This document shows, in pieces, positions 52,708 through 62,163 of a DNA stretch of 64,000 nucleotides; position 1 is the first letter of the stretch; each line of letters begins with the position of its first letter. This DNA comes from Marinobacter litoralis. GTDB taxonomy: Bacteria; Pseudomonadota; Gammaproteobacteria; Pseudomonadales; Oleiphilaceae. The notes under the pieces are model-generated. The model searched no databases and was not told the origin of the DNA. It saw nothing but the letters and a program-made list of their open reading frames with translations. The DNA lies in NCBI RefSeq assembly GCF_016427555.1, contig NZ_JAELVS010000002.1, positions 310,001-374,000 on the forward strand, in the 5' to 3' direction. The translations under genes were made by a program, and so were the position numbers.

Positions 52708-52818
52708 GGTGGCCCCATTGGTGCCTCCGCAACATGAAGCCGTGAACCCGGTCAGGCCCGGAAGGGAGCAGCCGAAGCGGTGGAATTGTGTGCCGGAGAA
52801 TTGCTGGTGGGGTCACCC
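52708..52818 (+). ncRNA. ffs: Signal recognition particle 4.5S RNA
   Basis: Bacterial small SRP RNA of about 110 bases that binds Ffh and targets membrane proteins. The conserved domain IV core is present: GGTCAGGCCCGGAAGGGAGC, with the tetraloop and asymmetric loop, then AGCAGCC. The ends pair: GGTGGCCCC at 52708-52716 with GGGGTCACC at 52809-52817 (one G-U). The internal GTGTGCCGG matches other gammaproteobacterial copies. Small reading frames across it are spurious. The precise ends may differ by one or two bases. Confidence 0.95.
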
Positions 52819-52986
52819 CCAATTTCCTTCCTGTTGTTACTGCTGTCATCAAGCTTTTGGCCTCTTAAGACCTTATTGTCTGTTCGTTGTTGTGACGATG
52901 TTCGCTAATTGAAGTGCGTTTGTACGTTATGTTGGCGCTGTTCGATATGTTGCATTCTGAACTAAAACAATAAAACAGGTGATGAA

Positions 52987-53931
52987 ATGGCACGTTCAAA
53001 TCGAAAGCTGGCCGTCGTGGCTGGTGCCCTCGCTATTGGTTTGTCTTCTCAATCTGCTACTGCCGGATGGTTCGATTGGTTGTTCGGGAAAAGTGCAGAT
53101 ACCTACACCCAAACCGAGCATCCGATTGTACTGGTGCACGGGTTGTCTGGCTTTAATAAGCTGCTCGGTTTCGTTGAATATTTTAACGGCATTCCTGAAG
53201 CCCTGACGGAAAGTGGCGCTGAAGTTTTCGTGCCCCAGGTGTCTGCCGCCAATTCCTCGGAAGTGCGTGGTGAGCAGTTGTTGGCTCAGATTGAGGAATA
53301 TATGGCAGTGACGGGTGCCGAAAAGGTGCATCTGATTGGACACAGTCATGGTGGCCCGACAATCCGTTACGTAGCCGGTGTTCGGCCAGATCTTGTGGCT
53401 TCTGTTTCCAGTGTTGGTGGTGTTAACTGGGGCACACCGGTAGCGGACTTGGCTAACAATGGCGCATTGGACGGCCTTGGAAACTTTTTCTTCGGGTTGA
53501 TCGATACCTTCTCGGGTGGCGGTGGTCTGCCTCAGGATACCGGGGCAGCGATCGCATCCCTCAGTACGGAAGGGTCGCTTGCATTTAACGCCCAATTCCC
53601 GGCCGGCCTGCCGTCAAGCTACTGCGGGAACGATGGTGAAGAAGTTGTTGATGGTGTGCGTTATTACTCGTGGGGTGGCAACAAAGTCTGGACCAACGTT
53701 CTGGATGCCAGTGACGCACTACTTTTAACGTTGAAGCCGGCGTTTGACGAGCCGACCGATGGTTTGGTGCCTGCGTGCAGTATGAAGGTGGGGCGGGTGT
53801 TGGGGGTTGATTATGCTCATAACCATCTTGATCAAGTGAACCAATTGTTCGGCTTGGTTGGGCGCAACGCGGCCGATCCGGTTCAACTCTATCGGCAGCA
53901 GGCCAATCGCCTCAAAAATCTCGGACTCTGA
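52987..53931 (+). CDS. Secreted triacylglycerol lipase, family I
   Basis: Extracellular lipase of 314 residues like Pseudomonas LipA. A signal peptide (1-26, ending ATA-GW) precedes an alpha/beta hydrolase. The oxyanion region is VLVHGLSG, the nucleophile is Ser120 in GHSHGG, the acid is Asp258 (PTDGLV) and the base His280 (NHLDQVN). Cys213 and Cys264 would form the conserved disulfide. Calcium-site residues around the Asp/His region are retained. It needs the foldase encoded next for folding in the periplasm and is then probably exported by type II secretion. Confidence 0.93.
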   Translation: MARSNRKLAVVAGALAIGLSSQSATAGWFDWLFGKSADTYTQTEHPIVLVHGLSGFNKLLGFVEYFNGIPEALTESGAEVFVPQVSAANSSEVRGEQLLAQIEEYMAVTGAEKVHLIGHSHGGPTIRYVAGVRPDLVASVSSVGGVNWGTPVADLANNGALDGLGNFFFGLIDTFSGGGGLPQDTGAAIASLSTEGSLAFNAQFPAGLPSSYCGNDGEEVVDGVRYYSWGGNKVWTNVLDASDALLLTLKPAFDEPTDGLVPACSMKVGRVLGVDYAHNHLDQVNQLFGLVGRNAADPVQLYRQQANRLKNLGL

Positions 53932-53948
53932 TTTTGTGTTCACACTGA

Positions 53949-53967
53949 GCGGGCCGCAATGGCCCGC
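53949..53967 (+). terminator. Hairpin between lipase and foldase genes
   Basis: Seven-base GC-rich stem GCGGGCC/GGCCCGC with a five-base loop, 17 bases after the lipase stop and before the foldase ATG at 53982. No T-run follows. It could partly stop transcription or stabilise lipase mRNA, so that lipase is made in excess of its foldase. Confidence 0.5.
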
Positions 53968-53981
53968 CATCGAGGTGGTTC

Positions 53982-55019
53982 ATGAGTAAGCGTTACATCG
54001 TTGTTTGTTTTGGTGTACTGCTCTTTGTTGTTTCGTGTACCGGGTTGTTTTATTGGTACGCGGATACCGAGCTTAGCGAAACCCCACGCGCGGCTTCCGC
54101 AGCTCAAAACCCTTTTTCAGCCCGCCACCCCCAGAATTCGGTTTCTCCATTCAACTCATCCGATCAAGCACTGGCACTTCCAGCTTTGCCAAGAGACGAG
54201 CGCGTTGCTGATATCCAGATCGATGGTGCGGTTCGTGTCGATATGAACGGTAATCTGGTGCTAGATCGGCACCTCCGCCGTTTTATGGATTTTTTTATTG
54301 GCTTAGCGCCGGGGCCTGAGCACGAGCCGGCCATGAAGCTTCGTATGCAAGCTGTAATGGAAAAAAACGGCGTGCCGAGCGCGGTGCAGGCGGAGGTGCT
54401 TGGTATTCTCGATCAATACCTCGCCTATCGGGAGGCGTCGGAGCAGATAGAGCTCCAGTCGGTATCCGGTTCGGAGGATATTTATGCCGCGTTTGATGCG
54501 GTGCATCGTATGCGCAGAAAATATCTGGGGTCTGATGTGGCTGAAGGCTTTTACGGCGCTGAGGAGCGCCGCCTGCGTTTGGCATTAGATCGCCAGCGTG
54601 TGATGGCTGACGAGAATTTAAGCGCAAACGAAAAGAAACGGGCGTTGGCTCAGATCGATCAGCAGCTCCCGGAGCACGTTCGAAAATCGAAAGAAACTTC
54701 CAGAACCGTTGTTAGTACCGTTCAGCGTGTACAGCAGTTGCGCCAGTCGGGTGCGAGTGAGGTAGAGGTGCGAGCTTTGCGGTTGCAGCGGTATGGAGCC
54801 GAAGCAACGGCCAGGCTGGAAGGGCTGGATATGAAGCGGCAGCAGTGGCAAAAACGGGTTGCAGACTACCAGCGGCGCAAGCAAGTGGTCATGCAAAGTG
54901 AAGGTTTGGCGCCACAGGACCGAAGCGAGGCGCTTCAGTTATTGAGGGAATCGATGTTCGAAGAGCACGAATTGCGCCGTATTCGTGCTTTGGACAAGAT
55001 GGCAGAAACGTCAGGCTAG
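53982..55019 (+). CDS. Lipase-specific foldase (Lif/LipB)
   Basis: Membrane-anchored steric chaperone of 345 residues. An N-terminal helix (about 5-27) anchors it in the inner membrane, followed by a short Ala/Pro-rich linker. The folding domain has the RxxFD-like signature as RHLRRFMDFFIGLAPG (about 92-107). A long helical, Arg/Gln/Glu-rich region to the end would wrap around the lipase. The first residue of the classical motif differs slightly (FMDFF for FDYFL). It is 50 bases downstream of its client, the usual order. Confidence 0.9.
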   Translation: MSKRYIVVCFGVLLFVVSCTGLFYWYADTELSETPRAASAAQNPFSARHPQNSVSPFNSSDQALALPALPRDERVADIQIDGAVRVDMNGNLVLDRHLRRFMDFFIGLAPGPEHEPAMKLRMQAVMEKNGVPSAVQAEVLGILDQYLAYREASEQIELQSVSGSEDIYAAFDAVHRMRRKYLGSDVAEGFYGAEERRLRLALDRQRVMADENLSANEKKRALAQIDQQLPEHVRKSKETSRTVVSTVQRVQQLRQSGASEVEVRALRLQRYGAEATARLEGLDMKRQQWQKRVADYQRRKQVVMQSEGLAPQDRSEALQLLRESMFEEHELRRIRALDKMAETSG

Positions 55020-55090
55020 CGTGATCATCCTTCTTCTGGCAACGGGTCCATGCTATTGTTAAGCCCTGATTTCAGAGCAGTTGGCGGATC

Positions 55091-56998
55091 ATGAGCTACC
55101 AGGTTTTAGCCCGAAAATGGCGCCCCCGTACCTTTGAAGATATGGTGGGGCAAGAGCATGTGCTGCAAGCACTTGTACACGCATTGGAGCATCAGCGGCT
55201 CCATCATGCCTATCTGTTTACCGGTACCCGAGGTGTTGGTAAAACCACTATTGGCCGTTTGTTGGCCCGTTGCCTGAATTGCGAGACGGGTATTACAGCC
55301 AATCCGTGTGGCGAGTGCGGTAGTTGCAAAGAGATCCTGGATGGGCGGTTCGTCGATCTGATCGAAATAGACGCAGCCTCCCGTACCGGGGTGGACGACA
55401 TGCGTGAACTGACCGATAACGTTCAGTATGCTCCCACCCGCGGCCGCTACAAAGTGTACCTCATCGATGAGGTGCACATGCTCACTAACCAGTCGTTTAA
55501 CGCTTTCCTGAAAACGCTGGAAGAGCCCCCCGAGCACGTGAAATTCCTGTTGGCGACGACCGACCCGCAAAAGTTGCCGGTTACTGTGTTGTCTCGCTGC
55601 TTACAATTCAACCTCAAACGCATGACCCCCGAGCATATTGTGGGGCATTTGCAGAAGGTGTTGGCGGAAGAGCAGATTCCCTTCGAGGATCCCGCATTGT
55701 GGTTATTGGCGCGCGCAGCAGACGGCAGTATGCGGGACGCATTGAGCCTCACCGACCAGGCAATCGCGTTTGGCAACCAGAAGCTGGCGGCCAGTGATGT
55801 CAGCACTATGTTGGGTACGATCGATCAGCAAGATATCGAGCGCATTGTTGATGCGCTGGTCGAACGGGATGGCCCCGGATTGCTGGCGGAGATCAATCGT
55901 ATTTCTGATTTCGCGCCGGATTACGACGTTATTCTGGCTGACCTGTTGTCGCTGTTCCATCGCGTCACCATGGAGCAGGTGGTGCCGGGTAGCGCTGACA
56001 ACGCCATGGGTGATGCCGCCCAGGCCCAGGCGCTGGCGCGCAAGCTCAGTGCCGAAGATGCACAGCTGTTTTATCAAACGGCGTTGATGGGCCGAAAAGA
56101 TCTTGCCATTACGCCGGATGCCCGGATGGGGTTTGAAATGACCCTTCTGCGCATGCTGGCCTTCCGACCGGGGGTTGATCGAAAAGCGCCGCCGGCGGTG
56201 TCGTCGAACGGCAACGAAAGTGCGGGGCGAGCCGAGCCCGAACCGGAGCCTGCCCGAGCACAGGCCGTACCTGCTCAATCTGAGCAATCTGAAGCCCAGC
56301 CAGTGCCAGCGGTAAAACCGGACTCAGTGCCGGAACCTCGGCCTGCTCCGCCTTCTGAACCGGTTACGGAACAAACACCGCCTCCGGTAATTGATGATGC
56401 ACCACCGTGGGACCCTGATCCGAATGAACCGGCGTTCGCATCAGCACCTCAGGAACCGATACCCGTTGCGGTTGCTGAGCCGCCTGTCGCAGAGGCCGGT
56501 GAGCCAGAGCCCACGCCCAATGTGGCTCAGTCTGAACCTGAACCGTCGCCCGAGCCTGACCAAGCCAATGCGCTACCCGAAATTGAACTGGCTGCACCAG
56601 TCAGCGATGACGGTTTTGTGTGGGAGCGTGATTATCGGACATTGGACATTACCGGTATGCCCGGAAATCTGGCTAGCTACAGTGCCATGGAGCGCGACGG
56701 TGAGACGATTGTATTAACGCTGGAAGAAGGTCACGCCCGGCTTCTGAATGAGCGCCATGAAGAAAAAATTCTCAGGGCCTTGAGATCCCGCTTTGGCGAC
56801 GCCACACAGTTAAAGGTGGAAGAGGGTGAGCCGGGTCCACATACCCCTGCTGCTTTTGAGGAGCGTCAACGGGTTGCTCGCTTGAAGGCGGCGGTGGAGT
56901 CAATTCGAAAGGACCCGCTGGTACAGAACATTGTTGAACGGTTTGAAGGGCGGGTTGTCGAAGAAAGTATCCGCCCCATAGAGACAGGTAGGAGATAA
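55091..56998 (+). CDS. dnaX: DNA polymerase III subunits gamma/tau
   Basis: Clamp-loader ATPase subunit of the replicative polymerase, 635 residues. The AAA+ core has Walker A GTRGVGKT (45-52), the four-cysteine zinc module ([19 protein letters not shown], from residue 61), [11 protein letters not shown] (Walker B) and [17 protein letters not shown] (SRC neighbourhood). A Pro/Glu/Ala-rich linker spans about 370-490, then comes the tau-specific C-terminal domain. I see no A6G slippery heptamer of the E. coli frameshift type. It forms the usual block with ybaB and recR. Confidence 0.96.
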   Translation: MSYQVLARKWRPRTFEDMVGQEHVLQALVHALEHQRLHHAYLFTGTRGVGKTTIGRLLARCLNCETGITANPCGECGSCKEILDGRFVDLIEIDAASRTGVDDMRELTDNVQYAPTRGRYKVYLIDEVHMLTNQSFNAFLKTLEEPPEHVKFLLATTDPQKLPVTVLSRCLQFNLKRMTPEHIVGHLQKVLAEEQIPFEDPALWLLARAADGSMRDALSLTDQAIAFGNQKLAASDVSTMLGTIDQQDIERIVDALVERDGPGLLAEINRISDFAPDYDVILADLLSLFHRVTMEQVVPGSADNAMGDAAQAQALARKLSAEDAQLFYQTALMGRKDLAITPDARMGFEMTLLRMLAFRPGVDRKAPPAVSSNGNESAGRAEPEPEPARAQAVPAQSEQSEAQPVPAVKPDSVPEPRPAPPSEPVTEQTPPPVIDDAPPWDPDPNEPAFASAPQEPIPVAVAEPPVAEAGEPEPTPNVAQSEPEPSPEPDQANALPEIELAAPVSDDGFVWERDYRTLDITGMPGNLASYSAMERDGETIVLTLEEGHARLLNERHEEKILRALRSRFGDATQLKVEEGEPGPHTPAAFEERQRVARLKAAVESIRKDPLVQNIVERFEGRVVEESIRPIETGRR

Positions 56999-57002
56999 TC
57001 GC

Positions 57003-57326
57003 ATGATGAATAATATGGGCGATCTGATGAAAAAGGCCCAGCAGATGCAAGAGCAAATGCAAAAGGCCCAGGAAGAAGCAGCCAAAGCAGAGGTTACGGG
57101 TGAATCCGGTGCCGGTATGGTCAAAGTGACCATGAATGGCCGTCACGATGTTCGTAAAGTGGATATCGACCCTTCGCTGCTGTCTGAAGACAAAGAAATT
57201 CTGGAAGATCTGCTGGCGGCCGCGGTCAACGATGCGGTGCGTAGGGTAGAAGCGAACCAGAAAGACAAAATGTCCGGTTTGATGTCGGGTATGGGTATGC
57301 CGCCTGGGTTCAAAATGCCGTTCTGA
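57003..57326 (+). CDS. ybaB: YbaB/EbfC nucleoid-associated protein
   Basis: Small DNA-binding dimeric protein of 107 residues. It is Met/Gln/Glu-rich at the N-terminus ([16 protein letters not shown]), with the conserved [20 protein letters not shown] core and a Met/Gly-rich end ([17 protein letters not shown]). The gene begins four bases after dnaX and is followed by recR, the conserved order in gammaproteobacteria. The second ATG (57006) is an alternative start. Confidence 0.95.
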   Translation: MMNNMGDLMKKAQQMQEQMQKAQEEAAKAEVTGESGAGMVKVTMNGRHDVRKVDIDPSLLSEDKEILEDLLAAAVNDAVRRVEANQKDKMSGLMSGMGMPPGFKMPF

Positions 57327-57361
57327 ACCTGCGCGGTCTAGTTGTTGTTTGAGGAGTATGC

Positions 57362-57964
57362 ATGGCATTCAGCCCGATGGTTGATGAATTGGTGGAGTCT
57401 CTTCGCTGTTTGCCCGGAGTGGGCCAGAAGACCGCGCAGCGTATGGCTTTTCATTTGCTCGAGCGTGGCCGGTCGGGGGGTGTTCGTTTAGCCGGTGCCT
57501 TGAATCAGGCAATGGATAACGTTCGTCGTTGTGAGAGTTGCCAGAATTTTTCGGATACCGAGATCTGCCAGCTTTGTGCCAAACCCGAGCGCCGAACAGG
57601 AACTCTGTGTGTGGTCGAGAGCCCGTCCGATCTGCTGGCGATAGAGCAGGCGGGCGACTATCGCGGCAGTTATTTTGTGCTCATGGGCCATTTGTCTCCC
57701 ATTGACGGCGTTGGCCCCGAAGAAATCGGAATTGAGCGCCTGTTACAGCGCATTCGTGAAGAGGGTGTGACAGAGCTGATCTTGGCCACCAATCCAACCG
57801 TTGAAGGCGAAGCCACAGCCCATTACATTGCTGATCGCTTGGATGGTCAGGACATCTTGATCACCCGTCTCGCGCACGGTATTCCGGTGGGTGGAGAACT
57901 GGGTTATGTCGATGGATTTACCCTCACGCATGCCTTCCGGGGCCGTAAACCCCTTTCTGAGTAA
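57362..57964 (+). CDS. recR: Recombination protein RecR
   Basis: Acts with RecF and RecO in loading RecA at gaps. The 200-residue protein has the N-terminal helix-hairpin-helix ([16 protein letters not shown]), a four-cysteine zinc finger (Cys57, Cys60, Cys69, Cys72) and a Toprim domain ([31 protein letters not shown]), ending with the Walker-B-like segment and [12 protein letters not shown]. The length is the family norm. It lies 35 bases after ybaB with a GAGGAG site (about 57350-57355) in front. Confidence 0.96.
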   Translation: MAFSPMVDELVESLRCLPGVGQKTAQRMAFHLLERGRSGGVRLAGALNQAMDNVRRCESCQNFSDTEICQLCAKPERRTGTLCVVESPSDLLAIEQAGDYRGSYFVLMGHLSPIDGVGPEEIGIERLLQRIREEGVTELILATNPTVEGEATAHYIADRLDGQDILITRLAHGIPVGGELGYVDGFTLTHAFRGRKPLSE

Positions 57965-57978
57965 TTTCAGGTTAATTT

Positions 57979-59130
57979 ATGAATCAAAGCCATACGGGCA
58001 TACCGGTTCCGCCAGCGCCGGAAACCATTCGCTGGTTGGAAACCCCGGAGCAGCTTGACCAGTGGCTGATCAGTCTTCCCGCCGGTTGTCGGGTCTCGCT
58101 CGATACCGAGTTTGAGCGGGTTTCAACGTTTCATCCGATACCCGGCTTGGTTCAGCTAGGTGGCGCCGGTGATTTTTGGTTGCTTGAACCGCATGTAGCG
58201 GAAGCGTCAGCCCGCTTTCGGACAATGCTCGCGGATAGCGATCGCCCGAAATTGCTGTATGCGATGAGTGAGGATCTCGAGTTGTTCCGGCACTGGCTGA
58301 AAGTTGAACCTGCCGGCCTCCAGGATCTGCAGATCGGCGCTGCGCTCGCCGGTGCGGGTTTCTCCGTAGGCTATGCCCGCCTGGTGGAGTCTTTGTTCGG
58401 AGAAACGCTGGATAAATCGGTTACGCGATCGGACTGGCTGTCACGGCCGTTGTCGCCCGAACAACAACGGTACGCTGTGGACGACATCCGATATCTGGAA
58501 CCGCTGGCGAATTGGGTAACGGAAAAGTTGCGGGAACGGAACCTGGAGCATGCCTTGGCCGAAGAGTCTCGCAGGTTTGCAGACGAAGCCGCTGCGCCGG
58601 ACGATGTTGATCGGCATTATCTGAAACTTCGCGGTGGCTGGACCTTAACACTAGCCCAACAATCCGTGCTCCAGCGTTTGGCCGCTTGGCGTGAGCTGGA
58701 GTGCCACAAGGTTGATCGCCCAAGAAACCGGGTGTTGAGTGATGCTCTGATGATCGCAATCGCAGAGCGGTGCCCCCGCTCGCTGGGCGAGCTGAACGAT
58801 ATCCAGGGCCTACCCGGCGGTATCATAAAACGTTATGGCGAGCATTTGTTGGCACTCGTGCGCGCAGGCAAGGAAGCGGATACTGCGAATTTTGAAAGTA
58901 TTCAAAGGCCACTCACACGGGACCAGCAAGCGCTCTATAAGCAAGTGAAAAAGTGCTTCAAGAAAGTGGCGGAAGAGTATGATATTCCGCTGGAAATTCT
59001 TGCTCCTCGGAAGCGAGCAGAGAAAGTGATTCAAGACCAGACGTTGCGTGGACAGGAATTTTTCGAAGGTTGGCGCACCACACTGTTAGGCCCGGTTGCC
59101 GGCGAAATTGAGGAACTTGTGAAACCATGA
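57979..59130 (+). CDS. rnd: Ribonuclease D
   Basis: 3'-5' exoribonuclease that trims tRNA and other small RNA ends. The 383-residue protein has the DEDD exonuclease domain with Asp42 and Glu44 (VSLDTEFERVSTFHP) and the later Tyr/Asp site in QQRYAVDDIRYL. An HRDC domain follows (about 205-285, LRGGWTLTLAQQSVLQRLAAWRE). It begins 14 bases after recR and overlaps ycgL by four bases, suggesting one transcript. Confidence 0.94.
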   Translation: MNQSHTGIPVPPAPETIRWLETPEQLDQWLISLPAGCRVSLDTEFERVSTFHPIPGLVQLGGAGDFWLLEPHVAEASARFRTMLADSDRPKLLYAMSEDLELFRHWLKVEPAGLQDLQIGAALAGAGFSVGYARLVESLFGETLDKSVTRSDWLSRPLSPEQQRYAVDDIRYLEPLANWVTEKLRERNLEHALAEESRRFADEAAAPDDVDRHYLKLRGGWTLTLAQQSVLQRLAAWRELECHKVDRPRNRVLSDALMIAIAERCPRSLGELNDIQGLPGGIIKRYGEHLLALVRAGKEADTANFESIQRPLTRDQQALYKQVKKCFKKVAEEYDIPLEILAPRKRAEKVIQDQTLRGQEFFEGWRTTLLGPVAGEIEELVKP

Positions 59131-59420
59131 CCAGCCGTGAATTTGTATCGGTGTATCGCAGCACCAAAAAGATGGATACATACATCTTTGTCCCCAGAGG
59201 CCAGGATTGGCAGGAGTTACCGGAGGCGCTTCGGTCTATTTTCGGCCAACCTGCCCACGCGATGGATCTTCTGCTGACACCCGAAAAGCAGTTGGCCCGA
59301 ACAACGGGAAAAGAAGTGTTGGATGCCCTGAAAGATAAGGGGTTCTTCCTGCAAATGCCGGAAGAGCAGGACACCTACATCGTCGATTTCAAACGCAAGG
59401 TAGAGCAGCATAAAAAATGA
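59127..59420 (+). CDS. ycgL: YcgL domain protein
   Basis: Small conserved gammaproteobacterial protein of 97 residues (UPF0745-type). It shows FVSVYRSTKKMDTYIFV at the start and GKEVLDALKDKGFFLQMPE in the second half, the two recognisable family blocks. Function is unknown. The four-base overlaps with rnd and ycgN indicate translational coupling. Confidence 0.93.
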   Translation: MTSREFVSVYRSTKKMDTYIFVPRGQDWQELPEALRSIFGQPAHAMDLLLTPEKQLARTTGKEVLDALKDKGFFLQMPEEQDTYIVDFKRKVEQHKK

Positions 59421-59863
59421 GCGCCCAGATCCCGTTCTGGCAGCGAAAACGCCTGCAGGAAATGACACCGGCAGAGTGGGAATCTTTGTGCGACGGGTGT
59501 GGCCAGTGCTGCCTCCAGAAGCTCGAAGATGAAGATACCGGTGACGTGTACCACACGGACCTGGTTTGCCGGTGTATGAACATCGAAAACGGCCAATGCA
59601 CGGTCTATTCTCAAAGGTCGGATGTGGTTCCGGAATGCACGGTGTTAACGCCAGATACCATTGCTGAGTATTCTTGGTTACCGCATACCTGTGCTTATCG
59701 AACGCTTGCCGAAGGCCGTCCTCTTGCAGATTGGCATCCGCTTCGGTCGGGTGATCCGGATTCGGTGCGCAAAGCGGGATTGTCCATTCAGGGTAGAGTA
59801 ACCTCCGAAGGCGATGTGCCGGAAGAGGAATGGGAAGAACATATTATTCACTGGGTTATCTAA
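59417..59863 (+). CDS. ycgN: YcgN family cysteine cluster protein
   Basis: Protein of 148 residues (UPF0260) with a cysteine-rich cluster, CDGCGQCC then CRCMNIENGQCTVY and VVPEC, proposed to bind metal, perhaps zinc or an iron-sulphur cluster. The length and the ending EEEWEEHIIHWVI match the family. It is the usual partner of ycgL and rnd. Its stop overlaps the next start by one base. Confidence 0.93.
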   Translation: MSAQIPFWQRKRLQEMTPAEWESLCDGCGQCCLQKLEDEDTGDVYHTDLVCRCMNIENGQCTVYSQRSDVVPECTVLTPDTIAEYSWLPHTCAYRTLAEGRPLADWHPLRSGDPDSVRKAGLSIQGRVTSEGDVPEEEWEEHIIHWVI

Positions 59864-60207
59864 TGATTGATGCAGATGCTTCTTTGGCATACGCCATTTT
59901 CTGGGGCGCGTACGCCGCCGCTTTCATCGTGCTGTTTTATATGATGAAGGCGTTGTTCCGGTTTTTGCCGTTCTATGGTTTTCGAACACTTTTGCTGGCG
60001 GCACTGACAGTTTTAGTACTCACTCCGGTTGAATCCCCTGATCTTGCAGGTTGGTGGATCCCCGCATGGCTATACGCGGGCTACGAACTGGTTCTTGGCG
60101 ACATCGATGCCGCGGGCGTCGCTCTTTTTAATTTCGGTTTGGCCGCCGCGGTGATGTTGTTGGTATGGATACTTGATCTTGTCCGATACCGTCTAGTGAC
60201 TAAATAA
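59863..60207 (+). CDS. Small multi-pass membrane protein of unknown function
   Basis: Hydrophobic protein of 114 residues with about three transmembrane helices (about 10-30, 37-58 and 75-105) and a short basic C-terminus (RYRLVTK). The ATG at 59863 overlaps the ycgN stop (TAATG), so this start is preferred to an in-frame one at 59830 inside ycgN. No function is recognised. A comparable small membrane gene often follows ycgN in related genomes, which is from memory rather than checked. Confidence 0.75.
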   Translation: MIDADASLAYAIFWGAYAAAFIVLFYMMKALFRFLPFYGFRTLLLAALTVLVLTPVESPDLAGWWIPAWLYAGYELVLGDIDAAGVALFNFGLAAAVMLLVWILDLVRYRLVTK

Positions 60208-60246
60208 CCCCAAAAAAACGATCCGAATAATAACTGGTGGGCGACC

Positions 60247-62133
60247 GTGAAAAGTATTCGTTTAGGCTGGCTTTTTATTGCTGTCTTTTCTGTCTTGATA
60301 CCATGGCAGGTGTCCGTAGCTGAACAAGCCAGCGGTTCACAGCCTATCGATGTGCGTGTCGTGGTCGATATTTCCGGTTCAATGAAAGAGACCGACCCGG
60401 ACAATCTTCGTCGCCCAGCCGTCAGGCTGTTGGCGGGGCTGCTTCCCGATGGGGCGGGCGCCGGAGTTTGGACTTTCGGCCAGTACGTGAACATGCTCGT
60501 TCCCCACGATTCCGTGGATGATGCATGGCGCGAAGCGGCGGTTGAGCGTTCGGCGCAAATCAATTCCGTTGCTTTGCACACCAATCTGGGGCTGGCGATA
60601 GAGAAAGCCAGTAATGACTGGTTGTCCGGCGGTACTCTTGAAAACACGCACCTGATCTTGTTGAGTGACGGCAAAGTGGATATTCCTGCCGGCGAGGCGG
60701 CCAGCCGTGCCGAGGAAGCCCGAATTCTTGAAACCATGCTGCCTGCCTTGAAGTCGAATGGCTTAACCGTGCATACGGTGGGATTATCGGAATTCGCCGA
60801 CGTTTCGTTTCTCCGTACCTTGGCAGATGAAACCGGGGGCACCTTCAGATTGGCGCGTTCGGCAGAGGCCTTGAACCTCGCATTCGCCGAGGCTCTGAAC
60901 GCTTTGGCCCCGCAGGCGCAAATCCCACTGGAAGGAAATCAGTTCACCGTTGATGAGGGCGTAGAAGAATTTACCGCGCTGATCTTTACCGGCGGCCCGT
61001 CTTCGGAGCAGAGTCAGCTTCGCCTGGCCATGCCCGGCGGTGAACTGTTTGCCGTCTCAGAAGCACCCGGAGGCGTTCGCTGGTTGGCAGAACCGGGGTA
61101 CGACCTGATTACAGTCACAGACCCTCAGCCGGGGGAATGGAAGATTGAAGGTGAGCTGGGGCAGGGGAGCCGGGTCACTGTGGTGAGCAATCTGAGGATG
61201 GTCGTCGGCCCGATTCCGGCGCAATTCAGCAAGGAAGAACCGCTAGAGATAGAGATCGCTTTTTATGAGGGCGACCAGCTGCTGAACGATCCGAACTTTC
61301 TGGATGTGATCGATGTAACTCTCTCTCTTAGTGCGGGTAATCGCCGCAAGGGATCGAAGGTGCTTTCCTCGGGGCCCCCACCGGAGGATGGAGTGTACCG
61401 TGACACGCTGAAGCAGCTTTCGAAGGCAGGTGTTTATCGCGTTGACGTAGTGGCCGATGGTGGAACCTTTGCGCGTAAGTTCAGCGCCGAAACCACGTTT
61501 GTTGTTCCCGGTGAAGAGCCGGCTGTTGCGGTGGTGTCGGAGCCTCTGGTTCCGGATTTGAGCCAACCTTTAGAACCCATGTCACTTGATGGCGAGGATG
61601 CCACCAACACTTCAGTGCCCGAAACCGTTGAGAATCCTGAGCCTGAGTCAGCTCAGGCAATGCAACCGGCCACAGAACCCGGTACGCAACGTGAAGTGGC
61701 GGAAGTCAGCGAAGAGCCGCTGCCGCAGCCAAACCAGCAGAATGCCCCCGAAACCAAAGACCAACCGATCCATGAACCCGAAAAAGGGACGCTCTGGGGA
61801 ATCCCGGTTTGGATGTTGGGTGCAATTGCGGCCCTGATCGTTATCATTGTGGGAGCCGTATTCTTTATATTGGCTCGAAAACGGGAGCAGAGTGAACCGG
61901 AAGAAGCGCTTCCTGTTCTTGAAGAAACTGTTCCAGAGCCAGAGCCAGAGCCAGAAGATGTGCCCGAATTGGTGCCTGAGCCTGAGCTAGATGCGGAAGA
62001 AATTCCCGAGGTCACCGAAACCATCGAGTCAGAGCCGAAGTCATTCGATGACGACACCGAAGAATTTGGTTTAGAAGATTTTGATCTGTCAGAATTCGAC
62101 GATCTGCCCGAAGACAAAACCAAAAAAGATTAA
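60247..62133 (+). CDS. VWA-domain protein, signal peptide and C-terminal anchor
   Basis: Exported or membrane protein of 628 residues. A signal peptide (about 1-25) is followed by a von Willebrand A domain with intact MIDAS start DISGS (Asp41, Ser43, Ser45), then a beta-rich region. A Pro/Glu/Gln-rich stalk (about 420-510) precedes a single transmembrane helix (about 520-542). The acidic cytosolic tail is rich in Glu, Pro and Asp (about 555-628). It starts with GTG 60247, behind GGTGGG. It is followed 30 bases later by a MoxR ATPase and a second VWA protein, suggesting a metal- or peptide-related chaperone module. Confidence 0.85.
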   Translation: MKSIRLGWLFIAVFSVLIPWQVSVAEQASGSQPIDVRVVVDISGSMKETDPDNLRRPAVRLLAGLLPDGAGAGVWTFGQYVNMLVPHDSVDDAWREAAVERSAQINSVALHTNLGLAIEKASNDWLSGGTLENTHLILLSDGKVDIPAGEAASRAEEARILETMLPALKSNGLTVHTVGLSEFADVSFLRTLADETGGTFRLARSAEALNLAFAEALNALAPQAQIPLEGNQFTVDEGVEEFTALIFTGGPSSEQSQLRLAMPGGELFAVSEAPGGVRWLAEPGYDLITVTDPQPGEWKIEGELGQGSRVTVVSNLRMVVGPIPAQFSKEEPLEIEIAFYEGDQLLNDPNFLDVIDVTLSLSAGNRRKGSKVLSSGPPPEDGVYRDTLKQLSKAGVYRVDVVADGGTFARKFSAETTFVVPGEEPAVAVVSEPLVPDLSQPLEPMSLDGEDATNTSVPETVENPEPESAQAMQPATEPGTQREVAEVSEEPLPQPNQQNAPETKDQPIHEPEKGTLWGIPVWMLGAIAALIVIIVGAVFFILARKREQSEPEEALPVLEETVPEPEPEPEDVPELVPEPELDAEEIPEVTETIESEPKSFDDDTEEFGLEDFDLSEFDDLPEDKTKKD

Positions 62134-62163
62134 GTTTTAAAGTAACTAACAGGAATTAGACAC

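Noticed and set aside
52700..52912. Small reading frame across 52706-52912
   Set aside because: It is explained by the 4.5S RNA gene, whose conserved core and paired ends are clear.
55091..56998. Programmed frameshift for the short gamma form of DnaX
   Set aside because: I found no A6G-type slippery heptamer in the correct frame; an A-run near 56764 does not fit the pattern and lies close to the C-terminus.
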